64,000 nucleotides of DNA from Jackrogersella multiformis (GCA_902806575.1 CADCXD010000009.1:1612001-1676000); one strand, 5' to 3'. Shown: positions 1-11,413, numbered from the stretch's first letter. The notes: a model not told the origin generated them from the letters alone. Made by a program: numbers and translations.

Positions 1-296
1 TACGGGTATTGAGAACGGATATGGCGGGGCTCTTAAATTCCATCAAATAAGTACCTAGGTACCTATCCGTTTACGTCATTCCTCTTTTCTACGATATTAG
101 GCTAGGGTAGTACATGAATACGTAAATACCTAAGCACAAAAATCAATGTTCACAACAATTAAGAAATTGCATAAGAGGTAATAGACGAATGCATAAATCC
201 ATCACGATATATGCCTACCCCTATACCTCATGTATTCGTCGAATTCAAAGTTTACATTACCTACCAGGTACCTAGGTAGATAAAGTACATGGTTTT
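1..296. other. intergenic, downstream of GH43 gene
   Basis: No coding signal. It holds two copies of the CCTAGG-centred palindrome family, near 52-64 and 266-279, and is the presumed 3' flank of the minus-strand GH43 gene. Confidence 0.6.
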
Positions 297-2157
297 CTAC
301 TCGTCCTCTTCAAATAGTTCAATCCCATCTACTGCAACCTCGAATCCTATAGCGGCATTGTTAGCAGGTAGAACGAGCGTCAGAGCTTGGTAGTAAGTAT
401 ATAACATACCATCGCCGCCTGTAGCTCCGAAGGTGATGATGTTCACGTCGCCACGCTTCAGGTTGAGCTGGATCGGTGTGGAGGCGTGGTAGCCGGCGCG
501 AGAGTTCAGGCTCGAGATGTTGACAGCCGGCTCATCATTGACGAATATGTGAGCCTCACCAGCTATGGTAGCAATTCGTCAGTTTTGATATAGTCCAAAT
601 CAGATCGGATTATTGAAACATACCTTCTGGGTTACTGACTCGGTAGTGGAAAGAAAGCCATTGGCGATCTCCAGTCCCAGTGATATTATGGAAAGTCACC
701 TCGCTTGCGTCGTCAACTATGCTGAATATTAGTCCGGTTGTAATGGATCTCACTCGGGGGACAGAACGCAGTAACCTACCTCCATGTACGGAGCGCTTGC
801 TCAGACATTCGCCGCAATCTCTCACAACTTCTAGCTGTCAGTCCTATGACTTCAAAGACGTTACCCAGAAAGGTACGTTACCTGTCCTGCCAGATAAAAC
901 TGCGTGCTCGGCCTCGTAGCGCTTCTTCGTGCTAGGGTAAGAAACTACGCCAGTGTTGACATCGACTTTCCACATCGAATGGTAGTCAATCGTGACAGTG
1001 TGTGCCCTATATAAAGGGAAACCAAGAGTTAACTAGACTGGACTGCAGCCAACAGAACTCGCCGCCTCGAATCACCTACCCAGCATTTATGTTCAGGGGC
1101 GCCCACACATAGTTCGAGCTGGCTCCGCCCTTTGAGTCCCAAGCATCGCCCATATAGATGTGTGTGGTCTTCTGGGAGCCCTTGACCGTCAACTCAAAGG
1201 TGTTCTGTGAGCCATAAGTATTCTGATCTTGAGCAGCGATATCCGACCCCCCAGCCCAGGGACCGTTAATCGAAGACGACCAAAAGACCTTGTTAGGGTT
1301 GGCTCGCCAGCCAGTCTTCCCCGAGACGATCAGGAAGTAAACGCCGTCAGCTTTCACTATACCTGGAGCTTCGTACGCTCCGCTTCCTATGCATCCCCGA
1401 TTAGTAGCTATGACAGACCTATCTGGCTTTGATGAACGTACTCAAATCCGAAACCTTGTCTCCTAGGGTACCATCACTATTGATACGGTTGACCTGGACG
1501 ATATTGTGGTCGGCACTAGTCAGGAGATAATAAGTGTCTAATGCATTGCAATTGTCAGAAAATCGGACTCCCTCGTATCCAGTAGAGTATTCTCACCTGA
1601 ACTGTCATCATAAAACATTCCGGTATCCGAATAGGAGTAGTCGTTTGGCGGTATGTGAACTTTGGCCGATTGACCATAGCCACTAGTGAATTGTGCCGAC
1701 TTGAGGGAAAGAACATAACGATCTTGTTGGCCAAACAACTGTCACCAACCAAGTGATCAGCGATATCCCGACGAAAAGAAAGCAATTCAGGGCAAATATA
1801 TACCCAGAAGGAACCGTTCGGCTTCGCTATCTTCGGCCGCCACATGCCGGACACGGAGCCAGCTTGCTTCCCAAGGTTCTTCCAGTTGATGAGATCAGTG
1901 GATGAATACAACATCGGTGTTTGGTCTCGGGGATATCGTTAGTATTCAACTAGTTCATACGTTTAAGAATCGAGAGATGATTTACTGCTGGATGCATGAC
2001 CAATCCAATAGAAAGTATCACCACGCTTCACGACACCACCACCGTGGGCATCAATCTTGTTCCCATCGGTGTCAGTCCACACAGCTCCTGGAGCAATCCA
2101 GGACGCACCCAGGACGCTAGATGCTGCCCAAGCCCACAATAGTGAAGATGCCCTCAT
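297..2157 (-). CDS. secreted GH43 exo-beta-1,3-galactanase-like enzyme with CBM35-like C-terminal module
   Basis: Nine exons join in consistent phase: 2157-1986, 1925-1804, 1738-1597, 1537-1442, 1386-1080, 1006-882, 830-780, 716-624 and 562-297, giving 457 residues. A hydrophobic signal peptide (MRASSLLWAWAASSVLG) leads into a five-bladed GH43 domain of the galactan 1,3-beta-galactosidase type. Recognisable blocks are AVWTDTDGNKIDAHGGG, the RPKIAKP strand, GAYEAPGIVKADGVYFLI and IYMGDAWD. The last ~130 residues (RYEAEHAVLSG, VTFHNITGTG, AHIFVNDEP) look like a CBM35 beta-sandwich. This family releases galactose from beta-1,3-galactan side chains of arabinogalactan proteins outside the cell. 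All introns are 51-73 bp with GT and AG ends. The first acceptor reads CGAG, less usual than YAG, but a TACTAAC branch point lies just before it. A plain xylosidase/arabinosidase-type GH43 is less likely because of the fold order and CBM35. The family call is firm; the exact substrate is inferred. Confidence 0.85.
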
Positions 2158-2246
2158 ATTTACGATGTAGCTTATTCAACCAAGCAACAATCTACTATTA
2201 CTACTAGTAAATCAGCTACGCCGATCCCTCCTTCTCATATCTCGCC

Positions 2247-2253
2247 TTATATA
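2247..2253 (-). promoter_or_regulatory. TATA box of the GH43 gene
   Basis: TATATAA on the minus strand, about 90 bp before the GH43 start codon, a plausible core-promoter distance for a fungal secreted-enzyme gene. Confidence 0.5.
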
Positions 2254-2408
2254 CAGCTGCCCCTATATTTCCTATCTCGGTATAATGTCACAGCGAGCCT
2301 GACCGGGTAATTGGCCATTCACACAAGTTTTTCCATTGCGGCGGAAAGAGATCGCTTTGGGGGACGTACGTCCGCATTCCCTTTGTAGAAGGCCGGACAT
2401 CACAAAGT

Positions 2409-2414
2409 GCGGGG
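2409..2414 (+). promoter_or_regulatory. candidate CreA/Cre1 carbon-repressor site
   Basis: GCGGGG matches the SYGGRG consensus of the carbon catabolite repressor and sits about 250 bp upstream of the GH43 start. A six-base match is weak alone; the relevance comes only from its position before a polysaccharide-degrading gene. Confidence 0.25.
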
Positions 2415-4218
2415 CCATGTTGCAACGAGATCATAGGGTCTAGCGCCCGGAATCAGGTGGGATACTATGCTTTATAATTGACGTTCCCGGAGTCCATGGA
2501 TAGTCTGATCCCCTTGGGTTAGATAATAGGGCTGGCAGTTGCCAATATCGGTTAAAGTAAATCTCACGATGTTCTGGAGTAGCCTAGTCTACGGCTTCGG
2601 CCGGTGTTAGTGAAACCCTTTGCTATATCAAGGTAAGAATGTTGAATTAGAGTGATGCGTTGGGTTCGGACGATAAACTACATAGTAGTGTCAATGATAG
2701 TCGCCCAAAGGGGAGATATTCGAGAACACCATGTGCGATTTGCTTTGAAAAGTTCTCTGTAGTTGTATAGTACCTAGGTAGTATATGTAACTATAGACAT
2801 TTGGGAATCTTCTGAAGTTCTATCGAAATAGTATCTCTTCTCTTTAGCATTTACAAGGCCATCCGACATACATAGACTAAGTTATCTAGGGGAAAACAAG
2901 CGACCATCTGCTTCGGTAGATGTTTACCAAATTGCCTGCAACACTCCAGCCATAATGATAATATTGGTGAGACTCGATATGATAATTCAGGACGATGTCA
3001 ATCTCATACTCGAAGATGCAGGACACGTGGAGAATCGCAGGGTCCTTCTCTACCCACCATAAGGAATACGAGGGAACGCCCACCCACCGGAGTCTATATA
3101 GCCAAGCTATTTCGCCTATTTGCGTCATATAGAACAATAAAGTGGCATCTGTTCGACGCCCCGAGCTCGTATCGCCTCGACACGAATGGAAAGTTCCAGA
3201 TATTTTCCTGCCTGGGAAACTTTAGCGGCTAACCTCTAGTGTTGACCGTTAAAAAGGTGGGTTTGCAGACGCAAGACATAGATATACTGACTAACACCTG
3301 AATTATGTGATCGTGCGCGAAACAGAGCTCGCTGGCTCGGATTCTCCCACTTTACCTACGCACTGTATGATGGACAAGTCGATACATGCGACATCTCACC
3401 GCAGATACGGCTATCGAAGCCGGCTTGAACAACACGTATCAGCATGGAGACCTTGGAGGTGGCGACGACATGATCGAGTACAGCTCACATATCCACCTGG
3501 AGGTATCCATCATTGAGAGGCTGTAGTGTGTACCGCTTTTGGTTGCAGAAAGAGGGCTTGGAACACGAAGGCTTCGGCACCCGACGAGGAGGAGGAAATC
3601 GATCCCCCAATCTGCCATGATGCGTTCTTGTGGCACGATAGAGGTAGATTTCCCGGTATTCTACGCCTGAGTTGCTTGGCCTCCTTCTCTGCAAAGATCT
3701 GCTTCGCTTCCGAAAGGATCCTCAACCTGTCTATCATGACAACCCATACAGCCCATATAATTGCCACGGTTCTAGGCATATGTGTTATTCTGCCAGTGTT
3801 GTCAAACCGACTATCCCTTCGAAGATGACGCCCCTGTTGGTCTTATGAACTACAAACGCGGTTTTGAGGTAAGCATTGGGCGATAGGGGCTCCAAAGGTA
3901 CACACCACAAATTTGGAAAATCGTCGGCGCCGGTTGCTTAGTACGCACGCTCTGAAGGGTCGGTCAAAGCAAGGGGTGGCATATTCAATCCTCTGCTGGC
4001 ACTGGCCATTCAGGAATAGGGTGCTTGGGAATATGGAGACAACACAACTATTTGCATCAGGCTTCCATTTAGAAACGTGCAGACGTTGGAAGCATTTCGT
4101 AATGCGTGATTACCTAAGATGATGTTGAGCTGGCTGAATTGACCAACTCCCTAGGGGCTTAACACTTCAAGCGAATCCACAATTCTACTGGTTCGATAAA
4201 CACCGGCACATACTCATA

Positions 4219-4398
4219 TCACCTTAGAGGTGGTTGAAGAGCCGCCTCAAGATAGACGTTTTGATAGGCCCATATCATGGCCAAAGTTCCTGTCGGCTCA
4301 TTGTAGATCCATAGCACATTCTCGTGGCTCCAAAATGCATTATGTTTGGCGTTCAAGCCGAGAGACGATAATACGAACAAGTCTCTACTCTACAAAAG
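4219..4398 (-). pseudogene. possible membrane-protein relic (RTA1-like)
   Basis: A minus-strand frame without a start codon reads LFVLSSLGLNAKHNAFWSHE and continues through a hydrophobic stretch (TLAMIWAYQNVYLEAAL) to a TGA. The order of a His-Glu pair, an aromatic segment and a hydrophobic helix recalls the last transmembrane part of fungal RTA1-like proteins. No flanking frame supplies the other six helices. It could equally be chance. Confidence 0.2.
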
Positions 4399-5353
4399 CG
4401 TGCTGTGATAATGAAATGAAAGTCACGCATGTGGGTTTTTCTGGGTCAAGATCGCCGTCAATAGTCGGACATTATCAGGTTTCTAGTGGCTAGCGGATCG
4501 GTATGCTGGTTTTAACGTGCCGGTCATTCAACACGCTTTGAAAGAACAGTCTCTCAGAAGCAATCGAAAAGAAACCTACCTACATCGTCTAATGAATATT
4601 ACTATTCCTCCGAACCAGAGATCTTCATAAGCTATTCCTATCGAGTTTAGAATTGGTTGTTATCCCAAGACTTCGAAGTATTGTTCATTCAAATCTGTGC
4701 CAATGCTTTCTATGGAAGCCTCGGAGAAGTCCATTGAGACCTGTCAAGACCCGGACTGCTGAAGCAAAAATAGCTAGGCACTAGCTACCTATCTTGGTAG
4801 GTAATCTCATCGAACCGAAACGGATCTTCGAGCTCGGAACATGTGACGAAAGCTCGATTCTCAAACTATCGTTGGCGAGCCAACTTTTCCCAAATTGCAA
4901 GGCGCGTGTACCTCGTAAAAACCCTAGTTTCCAGCTTCTCCGCTTTGATCCATTAGGTAGGGTAAGGATCTGTAGCGCGTTCTCGCTTTCCGGTTGTCAT
5001 AGCAACATAGTGGTTTCTGACGATCAGGGGTAAATTGGAGTCAGCAAGTCTTGTTGACGGAGCATTTCTTTCAGCATTCGAGACGTGTTAGATGGAGAGT
5101 GCCGAGGTCAATTGCTAGATGACGGAAATAAAATTTCATAAATTCGTAACAGCGGAAGGCAAGGCGGGTTTTCAATGAATTTATCGAAATGATCAGTTAT
5201 ACGAGATTGGTGAAGGAGAACCACTAGTGTAGATAGGACCAGGGTGTCAGATCTGTAGCCACAGTGGAACTTGTTTTGTATCTGTACGATAGAAAAGAAA
5301 AGCTCAATTGCTCAGCTTAGCTATCGTGCATTAGGGCGTGCATAAGTTGGGCT

Positions 5354-5380
5354 AGGCCGTACAGGCCGTACAGGCCGTAC
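5354..5380. repeat. three tandem copies of a 9-bp unit
   Basis: The unit AGGCCGTAC is repeated three times without interruption in non-coding DNA. It is a small minisatellite-like array with no assigned role. Confidence 0.8.
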
Positions 5381-6800
5381 ACCACAATCCATAGAATAAC
5401 CCAATGAGCGAGATCCACGATATTACGCGTAATGGTAGATGCCTTGCTGAAAGCTGCAAGTGTCAGCAAAGGTGGTTGGAATATCATATCATTTCCAAGC
5501 TTTGATTCGTCGTGTATGCCAGACCGATTGATCGTCTGAGTGGCTGGGGTTTACTGCCCAGCCATCCATCGAAGATGAGAAGACGAGACGATGCATTGCA
5601 TACCTAGGTACCTATTATTGTGCATCTGCTAGGTATTAACTTGCCACTTATTTCGGAGAATACCAACCTCTCCGAATTTCCCCCAAGGCGGCAGGCTGTA
5701 TTGACCGCACAGTCCGCATAATATTCCTGATCCAAACTGAGACTGATCAGCCTCCAAGTACCTAGTAGCTGCCTGGTAATTCGTCCGGTATATTAATTGT
5801 GTGCTGTGTGCTTTGGTGCTCTCTACACTCACTACCTTTCAATGGAGGGCAATCAATTCGTATTATTCTGCAAAAACAGCACCGTTTGAGCTTGCTACAT
5901 ATGGCAGATCCATGGCTGCAAGCTAGCAGGACTGCCACGCAGAAGTAATAACTCCCAATGGCCGAAAATAACCATTGGTAGTCTGCAGTCTCTGTCTCGT
6001 CTGCTTCTCCATTCGTCTACACTACTTACTGCCTGCCTCCCCGTCCGTCGATTTATTCCGAGCAAATAAGAGATGTTACAACCTCGGGTGGCTGGCGACT
6101 GAGACCTCTTCTGCCTCTCTTATTTTGACACCACCAACCAAGAAAGGAGGTTGGACCAGTCATGTGGATCTACCAAGGTAGTTCGATCTTGATCATCACA
6201 TAGCCCCAGAAGGCCAATGTCGGCTAAGACTTGGGCTGCTTGGATAGGCTTCCCCTGCCAACGGTGAAAGCGAAACAACAACAACCTTGGAAGAAAAACA
6301 GCAAGGGAGGGAGAGTGGGAGAAATGAACGATTGACCCATCACCAGCTAGAGCTGGGCCAATGTGGGTTCGGGACGTATCTACTATGTAGCAGTAGCTTG
6401 GATGTACACACGTATTAGCTTGGAAAATGGAGAAGAGGAGAAGATCAAGGAGATATTAGGGGGAACATTAGGGGATGTATCAAAGGACAGTGCCAAAGTT
6501 TGGCCGTTTGTAACTCGCGGCCCCCCGTGCGAAAAAAAAAGAACAATCTTATTTTGTTAATGGATCCATTCCCCAGCGGCCTAACGCTATTGGGGGTGGG
6601 ATAAACAGACCACATCCATGAAGACCCACCAGTGTAAACAAGTCCTAACCACACAACCCCTGTATCACGTATGGGAAGCGGCGGGCAACCAGAGGACACG
6701 CCCTGCCACGCAATTAAGGGAGTTGCGGCCCCGGTACAGTACAATACTTCTGCACCCGCCCATCTCTCTCCCTGCAGCTGCTCCTCCTATTTCTTTCCTT

Positions 6801-7033
6801 CCAATAATCTGTTCTGACACTTCACCTCCTTTCCAACCCATTTGATCTCATCACAAACCCAACAACTTCCTTCACAACCCAACACACAAGTCTATTCCCC
6901 GCTCTTCAAGTCTGAACCTGAACGAGAGAATCGAGTGAAGAAGCGAGCATTTCCCGCTTCAACTCCCTTCTTTTCTTTCAGATTTGTAGAAAGAAGAGCA
7001 AGAGGAATCTTCTTGTCTTCCTTTCGTCCTTAG
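6801..7033 (+). other. hex1 leader, pyrimidine-rich, without any ATG
   Basis: C/T-rich sequence typical of a fungal promoter-leader. From 6690 to 7033 there is no ATG at all. It ends in a strong polypyrimidine tract and TTAG at 7011-7033 that looks like a 3' splice site for the next open segment. Confidence 0.45.
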
Positions 7034-8136
7034 TCGAAAGGTTGTCGAGGAGAGGACTCTCGCGCCGAAAAGGTCGCCAACCTGGACTTTGAAGCCCGCG
7101 TACCCGTCCCCTTCAGCATCTTCCCTCGGACCTATAAGGAAGCCGAGGTTGAGACAACCACCCACACTCACGAAGAGGTTCAAATCGATCTCCCCGGAAA
7201 ACCAGAGAAAGCCGGACGGGAAGGTCAATACTCTTCTATCTCTGCTTCTGCTCAGCTACCTCCCCGTCGAGAGCAACGCTTTAGCGAAGAAGAGGTCCGC
7301 ATCACACGTGAAGAAGAACGTTACCGCCGTCCCGGTGCCCGCCGCGAGCATTACGAGGAGCATAGGTTAGTAAACCCTTTTTATTAATTCAATTCTGTCT
7401 CCTATTTTGCTGTCACCGCAACAATGCCATCATAAAGCAGCTGGGGGCTGTAATGGATACAAACTTCCAGAGACGGTCAATCTCGGCTCGTAACATGAGG
7501 GCCCATCGTCAGCATTGGCCAGAGCACCACCAATTGAATTAAATTGGCCAATATGGAGCAATGGATACTTCCTTTTTCCCTTTTCAATAGCCCCTGTCTA
7601 GTGCTTGGACCCATACAGGTTTCGGTTGACTAAGTGACGAAAAAACCTTGTAAAAATATCTTCGAGGTCAAATCAACTAATAATTAATCTCTTCCATCAG
7701 ACCTCAGACTTCTTACCAGGCCTCTCAATTCCAGCCCTCTCGACCTCAATCTTCTTTCGCCTTCGCTGAGACATCAGTTCAGGTCGATCACCAACACAAA
7801 CCACACGTTAGCTCTATTGACCGCATCGAACGCGAATACCGCGCTCGTGCCCAACCTAGCTACATCAAAGAGGACAAGGAACCTATCGGCGTCGTCGGCA
7901 CTACCATCGACCCTCCCAGAGCCCCTAGCGCCCACTTCACTGAGCGTATCCACGTAACTGGTTCTACTGTTGACCCTCCTACATCTCGTCCCGTTTTCAA
8001 CGAGCAGATCAGCATCACCGAGTCCACTATCGACCCGGCTAGGTTTAGTCCTTCTTATCACAAGGACTCCAAGATTACCGAGGAAACCAGTGAGTATCCC
8101 CGACATCGCCATACCCCTGCCTCTCAAAAGAGTAGA
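7034..8136 (+). other. hex1: in-frame N-terminal coding extension of hex1 (ATG-less)
   Basis: Exon 7034-7365, intron 7366-7700 (GTTAGT...ATCAG), then 7701 onward stay open in the hex1 frame up to the ATG at 8137. Together they encode about 256 Pro/Arg/Glu/Ser-rich residues, including DFEARVP, EEVRITREEERYRR and a loose repeat: TTIDPPRAPSAHFTERIHVT, STVDPPTSRPVFNEQISIT, STIDPARFSP. No methionine codon occurs in this frame, so the segment is either spliced from an unseen upstream start exon, begun at a near-cognate codon, or is untranslated leader. Alternative hex1 transcripts with long N-termini are known from other filamentous ascomycetes, which favours real coding. Its disorder-prone composition matches those extensions. 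Confidence 0.55.
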
Positions 8137-8787
8137 ATGGGATATTACGACTCAGACGGTCAGTCCGCTCGGCACCCTGTCTATTAAATATCAGTACTAA
8201 TCCTCGTTTCAGGACATCATCATTCTCTCCGCAACAGCTTACACAAGATGGCCGACCGAGTCTTCCACTCCGAGGGTGACCGAGTTGAGATCGTTCGCGA
8301 CTCTCGCTCCTCCTCTGCCCCCAAATCTAACGGATCTTCCGTCCCTAACACCGTCACTATCCCCTGCCACCATGTCCGCATGGGTGACATCTTGATGCTC
8401 CAGGGCCGCCCCTGCCAAGTCATCCGCATCTCTACCTCCTCCGCCACTGGTCAGCACCGCTACCTTGGTGTTGACCTATTCACCAAGCAGCTTCACGAAG
8501 AGTCCTCCTTCGTCTCCAACCCTGCTCCCAGCGTTGTCGTCCAGACTATGCTTGGCCCCGTCTTCAAGCAGTACCGTGTCCTAGATATCCAGGATGGTAC
8601 CATCGTCGCCATGACTGAGACCGGCGACGTCAAGACTGGCCTTTCGGTCATCGACCAGTCCAACCTTTGGACTCGTCTCAACCAGGCCTTCAACGCTGGC
8701 CACGGCAGCCTCCGCGTCCTTGTCCTTAACGATGGTGGTCGTGAGCTCGCTGTCGACATGAAGGTGATCCACGCCTCTAATCTATAA
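8137..8787 (+). CDS. hex1: Woronin body major protein Hex1
   Basis: Two exons, 8137-8158 and 8213-8787 (54-bp intron, GTCAGT...TTTCAG), encode 198 residues starting MGYYDSDG, the conserved Hex1 N-terminus. The rest is the eIF-5A-like fold that self-assembles into the hexagonal crystal core of the Woronin body, the peroxisome-derived organelle that plugs septal pores after wounding. Near-invariant Hex1 blocks are PCHHVRMGDILMLQGRPCQV, STSSATGQHRYLGVDLFTKQ, MLGPVFKQYRVLDIQDG and LVLNDGGRELAVDMKVIH. The protein ends HASNL. Hex1 normally ends in the peroxisomal targeting signal SRL, so the middle position is changed. Upstream DNA remains open in the same frame (separate entry), so a longer isoform is possible. 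The gene identity is very secure; the start used in vivo is less so. Confidence 0.95.
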
Positions 8788-9649
8788 GCGTGCGATATTC
8801 GCTGTCGCTGTAGGTTATTGGGATCAACTGTTTGTGTCAATTAGTGTCATCATGACTGGGAAACGTTTTCTTTTGCACATGGTTCATGATGGAGTCGCGG
8901 TTGATCTCGAAAAGATTGCTTCACACATCTTCCGCGCGTAATTACTATATGGATTGGAAAAAACGACGTTACGGAATCTGGCATATGTCTGTTAACGATA
9001 CATAGTTTTGTATATGGATGGTAATACAATGTCAAGCCTTAGCGTATAACTTTGGATATGTTATTTGTGCATAGTGTTGTGATATGTATGTCCCACTTGT
9101 GAATGTTTTAACTTTGACTCTGTTATTGATGCAGTTTGTAGTTGTGCCCTCCTGCCTTCATAATAGCGATCTGTGGCCATCAAGGTGTTGACTCGTAGCA
9201 TCTACGGAAGAGTCCGGTCGAAGTTTGGTCAGCGGAGCTTTTAGTTTAGCCAATCATAGAGCTTGTAGTGCGATAAGAGGGAATCACCTCATTGTTCCCA
9301 CCTTCTGAACCTGGCCAAGCTGCTGATACCTACCTCGGGGTCTCATGTGCTCTTGTCTCTTCTCTCTTGCCTGTTGTATTTGATTATCAGTAGCACACTA
9401 CCTACCTATCATTATCTCGTAAACTGTATCGTAGATTCGTAGATGGTAGGAACCTTGGAAGCATCCTAAAATTTAAAACCGTTGAACTTAATAGTCGCTT
9501 GTGAGGTTAGCTACCTTATGTACCTAGGATAGACATCTTCTGTTCTCTTCAAGTTGTTCTATATAAGTTGTTTGGAAAACTTTATATAAGTTCTATAATT
9601 TTCAACTCTTCGTGCCTAGGTACCTAGATAAGCAGTCATCATTGCGATA
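8788..9649. other. intergenic, hex1 to bleomycin hydrolase
   Basis: Presumed 3' UTR of hex1 followed by the promoter of the next gene. No open frame of interest. Two CCTAGG palindrome-family copies occur near 9524 and 9616, the latter only about 30 bp before the next start codon. Confidence 0.6.
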
Positions 9650-11413
9650 ATGGGCGCACAACAGTCCAAGGCGTCGCCCGAGACGGCCGCTCATGAAAAG
9701 GCCGTCCTTGATCGCTTACAGAGCCTTCGGTTTGAAGATGACTTCGTCCATGTTAATGGCGAAAAGGAGGCACTATTCAACGGCGGTATAAGCAGACAGC
9801 CGGAGGGTTTGGCTGTTCAGATTACTCAGAACTGGCAGTCCAAGTTGCTTACGGACCCGAAGAACCGGTTCGTCTCGGTATCATCATCAGTAGTATTGTT
9901 CATCGTGGGACTAATCATTCGTTATCCGTTTTCTGTAGATTAGCTCTTTCGGCCCTCAGCTCGGCGAACCCACGAGATGTCCTAACCTCTCGCTCAGCCA
10001 TCATCGCCGATCAACAGGTGTTCAACGTCCGCATTCCGTTTGAGGGCGCCCCGATCACGAACCAGCGATCCTCGGGCCGGTGCTGGCTCTTCGCCAGCAC
10101 GAACGTGTTCCGCGTCGCCATCATGAAGAAGTACAACCTCGACTCCTTCGAGCTGTCACAGGCCTATCTGTTCTTCTGGGACAAGCTCGAGAAGTCCAAT
10201 TACTTCCTGGAGAACATCATCGACACCGCCGACCAGTCTCTGGACGAGAGGCTGGTTCAGAGGTTGCTCGCGGACCCGGTCAGCGACGGCGGCCAGTGGG
10301 ACATGGTGTACAACCTCGTCGAGAAGTACGGCCTCGTGCCCCAGGCACTGTACCCGGATAGCTGGAATGCTATGAGCAGCAGCACCATTAACTACATCAT
10401 CGTCGCCAAGCTACGCGAGTACGCCGTAGTCCTGCGCGAGCTCATCAACGGCGCGTCGGCCACGGCGGCGACACTGTCGGCTACCAAGGACAAAATGATG
10501 CGCGAGATCCACCTCATCCTCACGCTGACCCTCGGGCCGCCGCCCAGCTCTGAAGACGAGTTCGAGTGGAGTTTCGCGGACAAGGACGGGCGCGCGCGCG
10601 CGGTGGTCTCGACGCCGCACCGCTTCGCCACGGACATCTCGTCGCCCGAGTTCCGCATCGCGCGGCCTACCATCGCCGCCATGGTGTCCCTCGTGCACGA
10701 CCCGCGGCACGCGCCGCTGAGCCTGCTGACGGTAGACCGGCTGGGCAACGTGGTGGGCGGCCGCGGCATCACGTACATCAACGTGGACATGGGCACGCTG
10801 AAGCAGGCGTGCGTGGCCATGCTGCGCGCCGGCCTGCCCGTCTTCTTCGGCTCCGACGTGGGCAAGTACAGCGAGCGCAACAGCGGCGTCATGGACCTCG
10901 GCCTGTTCGACTACGAGCTCGGGTTCAACGTCCGCCTGTATGGCGGTTTGGACAAGGCCGCGAGGCTGCGCGTTGGCGAGAGCGCTATGACCCATGCTAG
11001 TATGTAACATCGAGAGTTCTTTTATTTTTTATTTTTTACCCTTCTCAGCCTCTCTGGGGGGGCAAGCATTCCTGATTAGGCTGGATGGCGACTTGTTGCC
11101 CCCGAGATATACCTTCTACCCCCGAACCCTGAACCCTTTACCTAAATAAGTAATTACTGACTTTGTTTTTGCAGTGGTGCTGACCGCGGTGCACGTCAAC
11201 GGTGACGGGAGCACGGTCCGGTGGAGGGTGCAGAATAGCTGGGGGGAGAGCGTGGGGGAGAAGGGCTGGTTTGTCATGAGCGACGCGTGGATGGACGAGT
11301 TCGTGTACCAAGCTGTCGTTGACCCGAGGTACTTGACCAGGAAGGTGAGGGACGTCTTGACCAAGGAGCCGGTCGTGCTGCCGCTTTGGGATCCGATGGG
11401 GAGCCTGGCTTGA
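9650..11413 (+). CDS. bleomycin hydrolase (cysteine aminopeptidase, peptidase C1B)
   Basis: Exons 9650-9867, 9939-10999 and 11175-11413 (introns 71 and 175 bp) give 505 residues, close to the family size. The catalytic triad is visible: Cys121 in SSGRCWLFAS, His425 in THAMVLTAV (the codon after it is split by intron 2) and Asn447 in WRVQNSWG. The enzyme is a cytosolic hexameric self-compartmentalising aminopeptidase of the yeast Gal6/Lap3/Blh1 type that trims peptides and hydrolyses homocysteine thiolactone and bleomycin. The N-terminus MGAQQSKAS fits an N-myristoylation motif (Gly2, Ser6), hinting at a membrane-linked pool. The C-terminus is DPMGSLA and lacks the extra residue that homologues remove by self-processing. 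Exon 2 is much more GC-rich than the flanks, which creates long but meaningless antisense frames. Confidence 0.93.

Larger units (their letters stand above)
2415..6800. other. gene-free stretch between GH43 and hex1
   Basis: Short frames exist here on both strands, but none has supporting splice sites, recognisable domains or coding-like composition over a useful length. A possible protein relic at 4219-4398, a 9-bp tandem triplet at 5354-5380 and CCTAGG palindromes near 2770 and 5605 are the only structures noted. The last 200 bases are pyrimidine-rich and likely belong to the hex1 promoter. Confidence 0.5.

Noticed and set aside
3510..3828. Overlapping frames of about 90-100 codons on both strands
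   Set aside because: Neither has a domain, a signal peptide or splice signals, and they contradict each other.
10392..11010. Long antisense frames (166 and 199 codons) opposite bleomycin hydrolase
   Set aside because: They are shadows caused by high GC at third codon positions of the sense exon; no domain or start context.
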